Assembly (NCBI RefSeq): GCF_052857255.1
Contig: NC_135498.1
Span: forward strand, 115,325,134-115,389,133
DNA length: 64,000 nt
Origin: Amblyomma americanum
Lineage: Eukaryota > Arthropoda > Arachnida > Ixodida > Ixodidae
Direction of reading: 5' to 3'
Under the pieces are notes generated by a model. That model did no database searches and was not told the origin of the DNA. It saw only the letters and a program-made list of their open reading frames with translations. Shown piece after piece: positions 43,436 to 53,397 of this stretch (the stretch's first letter is position 1; each line of letters starts with the position of its first letter). Position numbers and translations under genes: made by a program.

Positions 43436-46400
43436 CTAAGTGGATGATGTAGCAGGCGTGTGGTACGGTTTGAGACGGACTACATGAACGACGTCAGTCA
43501 AAGGGCTAGTGGACGACGTCGGAGCATGAAGAGGTGTAATCTCGTAGGTCACGTCGGTCACCTGACGGAGAACTCGATAAGGGCCACTGTACTGACGTAG
43601 AAGTTTCTCAGAGAGACCGACATGGCGAGAAGGAGACCAAAGGAGGACGAGGGAGCCCGGCGGATAGTGTACTGGGCGATGCCGGCGGTCGTAAACTGAC
43701 TTCTGGTAGGTCTGAGATGCGGTGAGCCGGTCTCGGGCGATTTCACGGGCCATAGTTGCTCGGGAGATGGCGTCACGTGCATACTCTGTGGTCGAGGCAG
43801 TAGAACTCGGTAGTAATGTATCCAATGGCAGCGCAGGATGCCGACCAAACAGAAGGTAGAAAGGAGAATAGCCGGTGGTATCATGCCGCGACGAATTATA
43901 AGCAAATGTTACATAAGGCAAGGCAACGTCCCAATCGCGGTGGTCGGACGACACATACATGGATAGCATATCGGTCAGAGTCCTGTTGAGGCGCTCGGTA
44001 AGCCCGTTCGTCTGAGGATGGTAAGCTGTAGTGAGCTTATGCTGCGTGCCACAGGACCGGAGGATATCGTCAACTACTCGGGACAAAAAGTAGCGGCCGC
44101 GGTCCGTCAGCAATTGGTGTGGAGCGCCGTGGTGAAGGATTACGTTCTGCAATAGGAAGTCGGCGACATCGGTTGCGCAACTTGTTGGTAACGCACGCGT
44201 GATAGCGTACCGGGTCGCATAGTCGGTCGCGACAGCAATCCAACGGTTGCCGGAGCAGGACGTCGGGAAAGGTCCGAGAAGGTCGAGTCCAACACGGTAG
44301 AATGGTTCGAGAGGTACGTCAATAGGCTGTAGAAGGCCAGCAGGCAACGTTGATGGTCTCTTCCTGCGTTGACAGAGGTCGCAGGAGGCAACGTAACGCC
44401 GAACAGAGCGGTACAGACCAGGCCAAAAGAAGCGGCGTCGGACCCGATCGTATGTGCGGGAGACGCCGAGGTGGCCTGCAGTCGGTAGGTCGTGTAGTTC
44501 CGCTAGGACAGATGAACGGAGACGCTGGGGAACGACTAGCAGGAGCGGAGGTCCGTCAGGACGAAGGTTGCGGCGGTATAGGACGCCATCCTGAATGACG
44601 AACAGTTGCAATGAAGAATCTCCGCTGGCACAGTTGAGGCGATCAATGAGAATACGCAAGGAAGAGTCTTGTCGCTGCTCGTCCGCGATGTTAACCAGAT
44701 CGGAGATAGCGAAGAGGCACGGGCCGAGGTCGTTGTCTCCAGGATCAGGCGGCTCTACAGGGTGCCGAGACAGGCAGTCGGCGTCTTGATGGAGACGCCC
44801 TGACTTGTAATGAACAGTGTAAGAATACTCTTGGAGGCGCAACGTCCAACGTCCGAGCCGGCCTGTGGGGTCTTTCAGTGAAGACAGCCAACAAAGGAGG
44901 TGGTGATCGGTCACTACGGAGAATGGACGGCCAAACAGGTACGGTCGGAACTTAGCTACGGCCCAAACAAGAGCTAGACACTCGCGCTCTGTAATTGAGT
45001 AATTTCGCTCAGCTGTAGAAAGGAGGCGGCTGGCATATGCAATAACGCGTTCTTGCCCTTGGTGACGTTGGGCTAGCACGGCGCCAATCCCATAACCGCA
45101 GGCGTCTGTGCGAACTTCAGTCGGAGCCGACGGATCAAAATGGGCCAGAATAGGTGGGGAGGTGAGTAAGTCGACTAGCGAAGAAAAGGCCTCCTCTTGG
45201 GCAGGGCCCCAGGTAAAAGGGGTGTCTTTCTTTAGAAGGTCGGTCAGGGGGCGAGCGGTGCCGGCAAAATTTTTGATGAAACGGCGGAAGTACGAGCAGA
45301 GGCCGACGAAGCTGCGCACATCCGTAGACGACTGGGGAATAGGGAAGTCCTTGACGGCTTTAAATTTAACAGGATCCGGGCGGACACCAGAAGCGTCGAC
45401 TAGATGTCCGAGAATGGTGAGTTGGCGGCGACCGAATTGACATTTCGACGAATTGAGCTGTAGCCCGGCTCGACGGAAGACAGAAAGAATGCTCGCCAGT
45501 CTTTCGAGGTGCGTGGTAAACGTGGGCGAAAAAACCACAACATCGTCGAGGTAACATAGACATGTGGACCATTTAAAGCCGCGAAGCAAGGAGTCCATCA
45601 TTCTTTCGAAGGTAGCTGGCGCATTACAGAGACCGAATGGCATAGCTTTAAACTGATATAAGCCGTCCGGTGTGACGAATGCCGTCTTTTCGCGGTCATT
45701 GTCATCAACAGAGATTTGCCAATACCCGGACCGAAGGTCAATTGAAGAGAAAAATTTGGCTCCGTGAAGGCAGTCCAAAGCATCGTCTATTCTTGGGAGT
45801 GGATAGACGTCTTTTTTTGTTATGTTGTTTAGGTGCCGGTAATCAACGCAAAAGCGCCAGCTGCCGTCCTTCTTTTTAACCAGCACAACTGGTGAGGCCC
45901 AAGGGCTCGACGAGGGCTCTATGATGTCTTTACTGAGCATCTTGTCCACCTCTTGCTGTATGATGGTGCGTTCTGTACTGGACACTCTGTAGGGTCGTCT
46001 GTGAATAGGAGCTGCGTCACCGGTGTTGATGCGAGGCGTGACCACAGATGTTCGAGCCAAAGGGCGGTCATCGAAGTCAAAGATGTCGCGAAAAGACGAC
46101 AGAAGATAACGAAGGTCGTGAGCTTGCCCTGGTAAGAGGTCAGCAGCAATCATTTTTGCATATTCATCAGGTGGTGGGACGTCAGAGTCGCGGCAGTTCG
46201 ACGAGGGTGGGACGCTTCTCACCGCCGATACGACGCATTCGGCAGCAGGGCACAGCGTGGCGAGCGACATACCTTGTGGGAGCGGCTGAACGTAAGAGGC
46301 AAAGTTGAGAACCGGAAGGGACGCTTGATTTGCCGACATGGTGACAACTGTATGCGCAAGGGCAACACTGCGTGTAAAGGGCACATCAGGAACCGGAGTA

Positions 46401-46939
46401 ATGATGTAGTCACCATCGGGAACTGGCGGGACCGAGGAGAAACGGACATAAGTGGCGGCATCGGGGTCCAGGCGGACAAAGTCGGCGGTGCACAGTCGGT
46501 GAACAATTGGATCCGGTGGCTCTGAAGGAACAGGTAGAGCGAGTTGAACGATGCTTGTGGCGCAATCTATAAGGGCGGAATGGTCGGTGAGAAAGTCAAG
46601 GCCGAGAATGATGTCATGAGGGCAATGTTCGAGGACAGTGAAGAGCACAGAAGTATGGCGGCCGGCTATTGAAACACGAGCAGTACACATTCCGACGACA
46701 ATAGACATACCGCCATCTGCAACACGGACCACAGTTGAGGGGGCAGGAGTGAGCACTTTCCTTAGGCGACGGCGAAGACGAGCATTCATGACTGAGACGT
46801 GCGCTCCAGTGTCGATCAGAGCGGTAACAGGGACCCCGTCCACGTCGACGTTAAGGATGTTCCGATGAGCATGAAGAGTTAAAGGAGGGTTTTCTGATCG
46901 GGTTGTCAGAGCAGCATCACCCCCAGACGCTGCAGCCAT
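43436..46939 (-). CDS. pol: Gypsy Pol polyprotein: protease, RT, RNase H, integrase
   Basis: 1,167 residues, full length. An aspartic protease has its DTG at residues 43-45 (ALIDTGAHVS) and an ILGLDFL flap-side motif near 111. The RT spans about 330-510 with FSSIDLRSGYWQI near 397-409 and YLDD at 463-466. The RNase H has TDACGYG at 611-617, ERECLALVWA near 651 and the third Asp in VVTDHH. The integrase has the HHCC finger (H816, H823, C853, C856) and D886, D946 and E982 with the exact DX35E spacing. The C-terminal part holds a YGPY-type GPYRVL motif and no chromodomain. The frame is -1 relative to gag and remains open upstream of this Met into the gag end, so Pol is probably made by a -1 frameshift. 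No stop or frame break is seen, so it may be active. Confidence 0.95.
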   Translation of the reverse strand: MAAASGGDAALTTRSENPPLTLHAHRNILNVDVDGVPVTALIDTGAHVSVMNARLRRRLRKVLTPAPSTVVRVADGGMSIVVGMCTARVSIAGRHTSVLFTVLEHCPHDIILGLDFLTDHSALIDCATSIVQLALPVPSEPPDPIVHRLCTADFVRLDPDAATYVRFSSVPPVPDGDYIITPVPDVPFTRSVALAHTVVTMSANQASLPVLNFASYVQPLPQGMSLATLCPAAECVVSAVRSVPPSSNCRDSDVPPPDEYAKMIAADLLPGQAHDLRYLLSSFRDIFDFDDRPLARTSVVTPRINTGDAAPIHRRPYRVSSTERTIIQQEVDKMLSKDIIEPSSSPWASPVVLVKKKDGSWRFCVDYRHLNNITKKDVYPLPRIDDALDCLHGAKFFSSIDLRSGYWQISVDDNDREKTAFVTPDGLYQFKAMPFGLCNAPATFERMMDSLLRGFKWSTCLCYLDDVVVFSPTFTTHLERLASILSVFRRAGLQLNSSKCQFGRRQLTILGHLVDASGVRPDPVKFKAVKDFPIPQSSTDVRSFVGLCSYFRRFIKNFAGTARPLTDLLKKDTPFTWGPAQEEAFSSLVDLLTSPPILAHFDPSAPTEVRTDACGYGIGAVLAQRHQGQERVIAYASRLLSTAERNYSITERECLALVWAVAKFRPYLFGRPFSVVTDHHLLCWLSSLKDPTGRLGRWTLRLQEYSYTVHYKSGRLHQDADCLSRHPVEPPDPGDNDLGPCLFAISDLVNIADEQRQDSSLRILIDRLNCASGDSSLQLFVIQDGVLYRRNLRPDGPPLLLVVPQRLRSSVLAELHDLPTAGHLGVSRTYDRVRRRFFWPGLYRSVRRYVASCDLCQRRKRPSTLPAGLLQPIDVPLEPFYRVGLDLLGPFPTSCSGNRWIAVATDYATRYAITRALPTSCATDVADFLLQNVILHHGAPHQLLTDRGRYFLSRVVDDILRSCGTQHKLTTAYHPQTNGLTERLNRTLTDMLSMYVSSDHRDWDVALPYVTFAYNSSRHDTTGYSPFYLLFGRHPALPLDTLLPSSTASTTEYARDAISRATMAREIARDRLTASQTYQKSVYDRRHRPVHYPPGSLVLLWSPSRHVGLSEKLLRQYSGPYRVLRQVTDVTYEITPLHAPTSSTSPLTDVVHVVRLKPYHTPATSST

Positions 46940-47016
46940 CAGTTTTCCGACCGGGAGCGGGCATATGGGGCCGGCGACGAAGGGCGGCGAGGTCGGGGCG
47001 ATGGAGATCGACGGCG

Positions 47017-48096
47017 CTAAGGTGACGACGAACGGTTGGTAAGCGGGGTCTGAGCGTTGTGGCCAGAAGAGGTCGTTTCCGAGGGCGAGGGAGAGCGGCG
47101 GGAATATGCAGAACCCGGCGGGTAGCGGCTGTAGGTCGAGGACGGACGGCTTCGGCAGTGTCGAGATATGTGGCCAACTCGGGAGCAGTTAAAGCAGATG
47201 GGCCTGTCATCAGGTGTTCTCCATTCATCTGGATTGCGGCTGCGTCGAGGGTAGTATGCACGTTCAGAACCGAGCTCCGGGGACATGCGGCGAGCATATG
47301 GGGCACTAACTGAGCAAACAGGTTGAATCCCAAGATTGGCAAATTCTTTGCGAACGACAGCCTGTATAAGGGATACTGCTGGAGTACTGTCTGTTGCGGG
47401 TGGATGAAACGCAACGGGGGACATTGCCTCTACTTCTTGGCGCACAAGTCGTGTCAGGCTCTCAGATGTCGGCAGACGGCTCGGTGGAGTCGAGTCTACA
47501 CAGGACGACGTCGCAGTCGTATTCGGCAACCGCGTGAACTGCGGAGAAATTCGGCGGCTCTTCGCTTGTTCGAACCGGCGGCATTCCTTGATGATTGCGT
47601 CAACCGTTCCGCAGTCCTTGTATACAAGAAGGTTAAAGGCGTCATCTGCGATGCCTTTGAGCACGTGACCTACTTTGTCGCACTCTGACATAGTGGCGTC
47701 GACTTTCATGCAGAGAGCTAATATGTCCTGAATGTATGATACATAGGACTCTGTGGACGTTTGTGCACGGCATGCGAGCTCCTTCTTCGCAGCGAGCTGA
47801 CGCCCGAATGGCTTACCAAACAGGTCACAAAGCTTGCGCTTGCAGAGATCCCAGCTGGTGAGTTCATCCTCGTGGGTCTCGAACCATACCCTGGCAGTGC
47901 CCGTCAGGTAGAAGATGACGTTGGCCAACTTTAGGGTCGGGTCCCACCTGTTGTGTGTGCTCACGCGCTCGTACATTGCGAGCCAGTCCTCCACGTCGAC
48001 GCCGTCCGTTCCGTTGAAGGTCCCAGGATCTCTCGGATGGGCAATGATGAACGCCGGGTTGGCGGACGCCGACGGAGCGGCCCCTTCGCTGGTCAT
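47017..48096 (-). CDS. gag: Gypsy Gag
   Basis: 359 residues from the Met at 48096, chosen because the open frame upstream runs into LTR sequence. The N-terminal half is a typical Ty3/Gypsy capsid (RDPGTFNGTDGVDVEDWLA, FYLTGTARVWFETHE, WDLCKRKLCDLFG, then KELACRAQTSTESYVSYIQD). The C-terminal half is Ser/Pro/Arg-rich with one CCHC zinc knuckle, CFNCSRVGHISRHC, at about 301-314. The capsid would package the element RNA and the knuckle bind it. The stop at 47,017 lies about 80 bases before the first Pol Met. The two frames overlap because the pol frame is open there. I found no classical slippery heptamer. Confidence 0.93.
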   Translation of the reverse strand: MTSEGAAPSASANPAFIIAHPRDPGTFNGTDGVDVEDWLAMYERVSTHNRWDPTLKLANVIFYLTGTARVWFETHEDELTSWDLCKRKLCDLFGKPFGRQLAAKKELACRAQTSTESYVSYIQDILALCMKVDATMSECDKVGHVLKGIADDAFNLLVYKDCGTVDAIIKECRRFEQAKSRRISPQFTRLPNTTATSSCVDSTPPSRLPTSESLTRLVRQEVEAMSPVAFHPPATDSTPAVSLIQAVVRKEFANLGIQPVCSVSAPYARRMSPELGSERAYYPRRSRNPDEWRTPDDRPICFNCSRVGHISRHCRSRPSSTYSRYPPGSAYSRRSPSPSETTSSGHNAQTPLTNRSSSP

Positions 48097-48175
48097 GGTT
48101 GAAGATCCGGCGAGCTGACGACCGCTGCGAAGTTCCGTGCTTGCTGTGGCTGTACCCAGCACCTCACACCAATAA

Positions 48176-48326
48176 TGTAACGTGAAGATGTGCACACCAA
48201 AAGGGAAAAATATATTTACAGGGAAACAGCTTACAGCCACGCAGCCGAACAACCGGGCACGCGAAGCCCAGCAGCAGAAACGCACTTCGTCCTCTTCGCG
48301 TTCCAAGCACAAGCACAACCGTAGCA
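48176..48326 (-). repeat. 5' LTR of the Gypsy element (151 bp)
   Basis: Starts TGTAACGTGAAGATGTGCAC and ends CAACCGTAGCA on the plus strand. It differs from the 3' LTR at a handful of positions (GATGTGC against GATATGC; CTCTTCGCG against CTCTTTGCG) and by the 30-bp indel. Confidence 0.9.
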
Positions 48327-48330
48327 ATAT

Positions 48331-48670
48331 CACTATCTTACAGTTTCTTATTTTTCAAAATATTTGTCCGAGAATGCTGGACATGTCAGAGAAAACAGCC
48401 CGCATAAGTGACTAGCTTAATGTTGCACATTATATACGGTAAGAGCAAAACAGAAAAATAGAGATCAGAAATTCCCGAAATGGAAGAAGGAAGGCCGTTT
48501 CAGAAATATGACGTATTAGGAAGAAATGTGCCTAAGACTGGTGTATATATGGAGTAAGCCAACAATCGCCGAAACCAAAGAAATGGTGGGGGAATGTTAC
48601 GTCTTGCTTTGTTTATTTTTCTTTAATAGACCATTTTTATGACCGAATTATAATTGGTTAGTAAGTAAAA
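48331..48670. other. no recognisable feature
   Basis: AT-rich flank right of the Gypsy element, presumed intron sequence of array gene 2. Confidence 0.35.
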
Positions 48671-48674
48671 TAAT

Positions 48675-48770
48675 GATCTGCACGCCACCGGTGAGATCCC
48701 AACCCCAACTTACGAATTCTATGTACGGCGCTCTGCCAAATGAGCGACGGCGGCCATGCCCACACTTCTA
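48675..48770 (-). repeat. tRNA-derived SINE head, second family
   Basis: On the minus strand GTCGCTCATTTGGCAGAGCG is A-box-like and GGTTGGGATCTCACC is B-box-like at tRNA spacing. It resembles the GCCGCCGTCGCTCAGTTGG-type tick tRNA SINE that I recall. The mismatched B box makes a working tRNA unlikely. Confidence 0.5.
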
Positions 48771-49054
48771 CTTTCGGGGGTATTTACGTTGCGTTTAACC
48801 TAACCTTCAGAGTTCTCAGCGGTGGGAGTAGCACGTCCTGTATTAGCGCGAGAGTCGCGTGCAACATGATCCAACGGTAAGGGCGAAAGCTGGGCGAGAA
48901 CTCTCTTATGCTACCTATGGCACCATGACTGCCAGAACCGAAGCTCTCGTTAAGGTACCCACGAGACAACGGTAGGGAAATCAGCGCACATTGTGACATA
49001 CGTAATAAAGCAGCTAACAATTACCGAATTCAAGAACAGCATAAAAAGCGCTTT

Positions 49055-49235
49055 TATTTGATATTTATTTTTATTATGTACATATAATCAAAAATAAATA
49101 AATATTTTAATTACTTTTTCGCTGCATGATAGAAGATTAGAAAGTAAAAGACAACCCCAGGCCGCAGCTGGCATCAGAACCCACAACCTGCGAATTTCTA
49201 TTTTATGCGTATAATCTGCGTGAGGTCAAACGATT
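49055..49235 (-). repeat. tRNA-derived SINE, second family, with A/T tail
   Basis: The minus strand reads GCAGGTTGTGGGTTCTGATG (B-box-like), CAGCTGCGGCCTGGGGTTGTC, TTTTACTTTC and an A/T-rich end (AATAAATAT-type). This is another copy of the type at 48,675. It lies just upstream of the acceptor of array gene 2's terminal exon. Confidence 0.5.
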
Positions 49236-49339
49236 AAATGATTGAAAGGAACTCGTAGCGAATGAACTCATAATCAAACATTTTGTGAAAAAGATACAGT
49301 TTGTTATTTTCACCGCCTGTTCCTCTTCCTTTGGCGCAG

Positions 49340-50575
49340 ATATATACCGTGTTCAACCAGCAAGCCGAGCGGGAACTTTACCACCACCACGAAGTAACTT
49401 TGAGCCGGAACTGAGCAGGTACTCTCCGACGTCATTAAATCACCCACCAGTGCGTGACAAGCCAAAACGGGGCGCCTATGCAATGCAACAACCAAGCTTT
49501 TCCACTGGCTGTCCTTCTCCTTCATGCACTGATGCACCCGCAGTTCAACCAGCAAACCGAATGGGAACTTTTCTACCGCCGCCAAGTGACATTGAACCGG
49601 AGCGGAGCGGGTACTCACCTAAGTCACAAAATCACACACCACTACATGACGGGAAAACACAGGGCGACTATGCAATGCCACAACCAAGGTTTTCCAGCGG
49701 CTGTCCTTCTCCCTCAAACACCGATGTATCCCCAGTTCAACCACCAAACCGAGTGGGAACTTTATTACCGCCGCCAAATAGTTTTGAACCCGAACGGAGT
49801 GGATACTATCCTACGTCATCATATCACCCAACATTGTGCGACCAGCCATCACAGGGCGCCTATGCAATGCCGCAACCAAGGTTTTCTACTGGCTGCTCTT
49901 CTCTCTCAAGCAACGATGTATCCCCAGTTCAACCACCAAACCGAGTGGGAATTTTGCTACCGCTGCCAAATTCAAGTACTTTTGAACCGGAACGTATTGG
50001 GAACTCCCCTACATCATCGCATCACCCACCACTGCGAGGCCATCCAACACAGGGCGACAATGTAATGCCGCAACCAAAGTTTTACACACGCAGTCCTCCT
50101 TCCTAAGGCACCGATGTATACCCTTTTCAATTAGCGAACCCATCCAACACAGGGCGACAATGTAATGCCGCAACCAAAGTTTTACACACGCAGTCCTCCT
50201 TCCTAAGGCACCGATGTATACCCTTTTCAATTAGCGAACCCAGTGGGAACTTTGCCACCGCCGCCGAATACCTTTGAACGAGGATGAAGCGATTACTCTC
50301 ATACGTCATCAATACATAACCATCCAAAACTGGCCGCATATGCAATGCCGCTACCAAGGTTTTACACCATCCGTCCTCCTTCCTAAGGCACCGATGTACC
50401 CCACTTCAACGAGCAAGCCAAGAGTTCTTCCATCTAAACTAATATCAGGTAGTGATATCCCTAATCCACTTAAATCTCGCACCCAATACCTCCGAAAGAA
50501 GCATTTGGGAATAAAAGATGAACAAACTTCAGAGATGAATAAACGCGCACATGAGCAGACTGGATCAAATTAGTG
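49340..50575 (+). pseudogene. array gene 2, terminal exon, decayed repeat protein
   Basis: Acceptor CTCTTCCTTTGGCGCAG ends at 49,339. The frame starts in phase 1, as in gene 1. Four or more clear units of about 64 residues follow the pattern VQPPNRVGTLLPPP, then EPERSGYYPTS, HHPPLR, and QGAYAMPQPRFSTGCPSPS. The frame is open to 50,104. There a stop and a 100-bp exact duplication (50,041-50,240) shift it. Later units and a C-terminus similar to gene 1 (SGSDIPNPLKSRTQYLRKKH, MNKRAHEQTG against RDIPNTPKTHT, MKRPTHDRTG) are read in other frames up to 50,573. The gene 1 tail (FDELVHDDD) is missing. It is a clear paralogue of gene 1 but very probably no longer encodes the full protein. Confidence 0.75.
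50041..50240 (+). repeat. exact 100-bp tandem duplication
   Basis: 50,041-50,140 (CATCCAACACAGGGCGACAA ... TTAGCGAACC) is repeated without a difference at 50,141-50,240. The length is not a multiple of three and the unit contains the stop CCTCCTTCCTAAGG, so it disrupts the repeat frame. Confidence 0.95.
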
Positions 50576-51275
50576 CAAAAAATTGATGTTTCTACAGCAG
50601 CAAATTAAAAATGTAATTTTTTCTTAATAAGTAGGATTTGAAATTCAACTGCTCATGCGTCGTTTGCTGTAATTCTAGCTATTGAGGCAGGGTGGTTTCA
50701 GTTCTGTAGTGAGTTAAAACTATGTGGCAGCATTTATATTGCCTTTCTTTCATGCGTCACGCGACCTAAACATCAACCACACGTCACAGCCCTCGTTCGG
50801 TTGATAAACGGAAACAGCATGAAAAAAGAAAATTAGATACTAATCAGCGGTCGTAGGCGAAAACCACGTGGTTCATGTATTCTAATGTCTACAGCATCAT
50901 TTGAAAAAGAAAAGGCGCAATACAATTAGCTGTCTACAGTCCGTTAAAATCGCGGCGTCAGCAATGGCCTGTGATAACAGGTTACATGTAAGTTGTCGGT
51001 CGGCCTAAGTTCAAAAATCTGTATCTGAAAAAACTGGGCAGCGACACTCAAGACTGCTTACTTTTGTGAACGTGAAAGCATTAAAGAGCTAACCCGTAAT
51101 ACGTTGCTGAACGACTATGACTACGATGTATGAATAAGGCTTGCACACTGTCTCATGGTGAGCTCTGTTACGAGGTTCATTAAGGATTTAGTGCTTTCTA
51201 ATGACACACGAACTCATTAGTGCACAATCGTAAGGAAACGCGCACGCTAGGCTCCTGTTTATTAGACAATTAACG
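50576..51275. other. 3' flank of array gene 2
   Basis: Parts resemble 39,055-39,230 downstream of gene 1, confirming that 3' flanks were duplicated. No gene is recognised. Confidence 0.4.
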
Positions 51276-51279
51276 CGGC

Positions 51280-51355
51280 TGTGTGGCCTATGGGTTGTAT
51301 GGTAGCCTCTAAATCTGAGGGTATTTAGTTCAATTCCCGCACCTTCTTAAAACAA
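51280..51355 (+). repeat. tRNA-like sequence, probably SINE head
   Basis: GTGTGGCCTATGGGTTGTAT is A-box-like and TTAGTTCAATTCCCGCACC is a good B box, with about 30 bases between. It is followed by a T/A-rich stretch. The acceptor stem does not pair well, so I regard it as a SINE remnant. Confidence 0.45.
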
Positions 51356-51925
51356 ATTATTTGTATTTCCTCTAGATGTCCCTATCTTATGGTGTACTGC
51401 TGACGTCGAGCGAGAGCATTGTGATATCACTCAGGAATTTCGTGCCATGTTCTTTGCGCACTAATCTATCGATCAGTGTCACAAATTTGTTGTCAGTATC
51501 CTTTTAAATACCAAGTTCGGGGAGTTACGCTAAGGGTGCCGTGACAATTTTTAAGAACAATTTCCAAATTTATTCGCAACACACAGTGTTCGATTAGCCA
51601 CAAATATTCATTCAGCAAACTATGGCATCAATATCGTGTTGAAGGCTGCTCCAGACAATTGCTGCTGTGAAGAGAAGTCAGCTTTGGAAAATCAGTACTT
51701 TACTGCATGGGCATTAAACTTGATGCGAGTGACCGCTGTTGCAGTAAATGCCAGGTGGGTTCGCCTAGATATCCGGTGCTTTTCTCTGTTACGAATAAGA
51801 AAACTTCTGAAATTATTCAAAGCTTTCAATGTTGCGCAGATGTTATCCTAACATCGCATCGATGTCAAGAATGAATCAGGCTCAAGGCTTTCTTTTGTGC
51901 AGCTACGAGTAGGCATGTGCTCTTT
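51356..51925. other. no recognisable feature
   Basis: A 71-codon frame at 51636-51851 (+) is unidentified. A GTGTTGAAGGCTGCTC word is shared with about 30,025, which hints at more duplicated flank. Confidence 0.3.
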
Positions 51926-51944
51926 TATCTGTTTTATTTTCAAT

Positions 51945-52180
51945 CACCAAGAATTGAAAGAATGAAATGTAGTGCCACCGAAGAGTTACTGCAAGCACTA
52001 TTTCACACAATGGTGAATTTTGGGACGGTTTCCTTTGGGATAAAAACGCCTAAAATGTACAAAGAATGCAGACCTTTTGACTTTACTTTTATAATAAACA
52101 ACATCACGGATCCCGAGGAATGTGAAAAAAATCTGCTAAGCGGCCCTAACGGAGTCCAGGGCTCGCATGCGTGTAACTGA
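51945..52180 (+). CDS. possible terminal exon of an unidentified protein
   Basis: A pyrimidine-rich acceptor region (TTTTATCTGTTTTATTTTC) precedes an open frame that reads KCSATEELLQALFHTMVNFG, then KTPKMYKECRPFDF and NNITDPEECEKNLLSGP, and stops at 52,178-52,180. Spaced Cys residues, an Asn-glycosylation-type NIT and mixed polar/hydrophobic pattern look protein-like. Secreted tick proteins often have such terminal exons, but I recognise no family. The opposite strand is also partly open. Confidence 0.3.
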
Positions 52181-53397
52181 CAGCAAAGGGCAAAACAAAA
52201 CACAGCGAACTAGGCATACAGCGGTCTCGCACATTTTTTAGACATCAGAAACTCTATGTACAAGAGATAGGCGGAGCGTTTAAGTCTACTATCTGCTACA
52301 TGGTACGTGTTCTCAGCAAAAAGCCATGATGTTGCTCTGCCTCGCCATCCTGCGCCTAGGATAATTCTTTTTGCCACCACCACCATCCAGCCGCCTGGTA
52401 ATGTTGCACGCTGATGCAGCATGCTCCTACCCGCTGACCTTTATACAGTTCAGAGACAAGGCCTTCCTTGCGTGCATGCTTTGGAATAATTTTTTTTTTC
52501 GCTAACCCCTATCCCGTAAACATTTTTAGCAGTAACCGTAAACATAAACCAATATAAAATATGAGGCACACACAAGCGCTCACTACCATTTGAAGTTTTA
52601 TTTAGGAGCAAAAAAGTTAAATAGGCATAAAAAGAGGCGGAACACGAGTTGTTGCTGCATGATGGCGGGAAATCCATATAGTCACGTTAGATGTAAAGGC
52701 ATTACCGAAAAGGACACAAAAGTGGAGTTAAAGGCGATAAAAACGGATGGTCTAAAGGGACAAGACAAAATAACAGCATGCAAAAACAATAAAAGACGCG
52801 GCGAAAAGAAACGGTGAAAAGACAAACCATGCAAGACACATGGGAGAAAAAGAAACTTGAGCTTCTTCTTAACCATTTTCTTAAAAAAAAAGGAGAAAGC
52901 ATCTGGAAGTCAGCCCACCCCGTAAAAGTCCTAAGGAACCCCAAATTTTTTGAAGCAGGCCCACCACAGAAAATTGATTAAGGTGAATTAGTGGGTGGAT
53001 TAAGGTAAATTTTCGGGTTATTAAGGCGGACTTGAAGCACCACTCAGTACGAGGCCGGCACGATGAAGGAAATGATTAATTTACTGCTTCATACATTGCC
53101 TGGACGCGGGGACTGTAACATTCTTCTCTACTGGACTTCATGAAATCAGCTAACCTTTTTTCATTCATTTAATCTCTACTACATCATTCATCACACATTC
53201 CTCCATCATTGATGCCGTGGGGCAATAAATTTCGCTTTAAAAAATTATCTACTGGCTGAAGTGCTAGAACGTCTGATGGCGTGCAGGCGAACGGCGCGTG
53301 ACGCCGGCACGAGGAGCGAGCTCGATTCTGCTGCACTTCGCCGTCGTCATCTTCGGCCGCTGGTGCTGCTACAGTAGCTATCCCCCCCCCCCCCCCT
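52181..53397. other. intergenic DNA with low-complexity patches
   Basis: Includes repeated GATTAAGGTGAATTAGTGGG / GTGGATTAAGGTAAATT words at 52,975-53,010 and a run of about 15 C at 53,382-53,396 next to the Gypsy remnant. No gene is recognised. Confidence 0.4.

Larger units (their letters stand above)
43223..48326 (-). mobile_element. near-intact Ty3/Gypsy LTR retrotransposon
   Basis: A 5.1-kb element on the minus strand, bounded by LTRs (43,223-43,403 and 48,176-48,326) that begin TG and end CA on either strand. It is flanked by a perfect 4-bp duplication, ATAT at 43,219-43,222 and 48,327-48,330. The LTRs are nearly identical apart from one 30-bp indel and a few substitutions. Gag and Pol frames are both open and Pol keeps its catalytic residues. 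The region inside the 5' LTR (TTGGTGTGAGGTGCTGGG on the minus strand) could be a primer-binding site. No env frame is present. It lies in the interval between the exons of array gene 2. Confidence 0.95.

Noticed and set aside
46917..47414. 165-codon frame overlapping gag and pol
   Set aside because: It is a third frame with no retroviral motif and lies over the Arg/Ser-rich Gag end. It is a shadow of gag.
49454..50065. 203-codon alternative frame in the gene 2 terminal exon
   Set aside because: Shadow of the repeat frame for the same reason. The acceptor phase and similarity to gene 1 support the other frame.
51280..51355. Possible tRNA gene
   Set aside because: The B box is good but the acceptor and anticodon stems do not pair convincingly.
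52590..52944. Lys-rich plus-strand frame and hydrophobic minus-strand frames
   Set aside because: Complementary compositional artefacts of an A-rich strand (Lys on one strand, Phe/Leu/Ser on the other).
53382..53396. C homopolymer as a structural element
   Set aside because: A simple run of about 15 C next to a retroelement fragment. Length may be a sequencing artefact.
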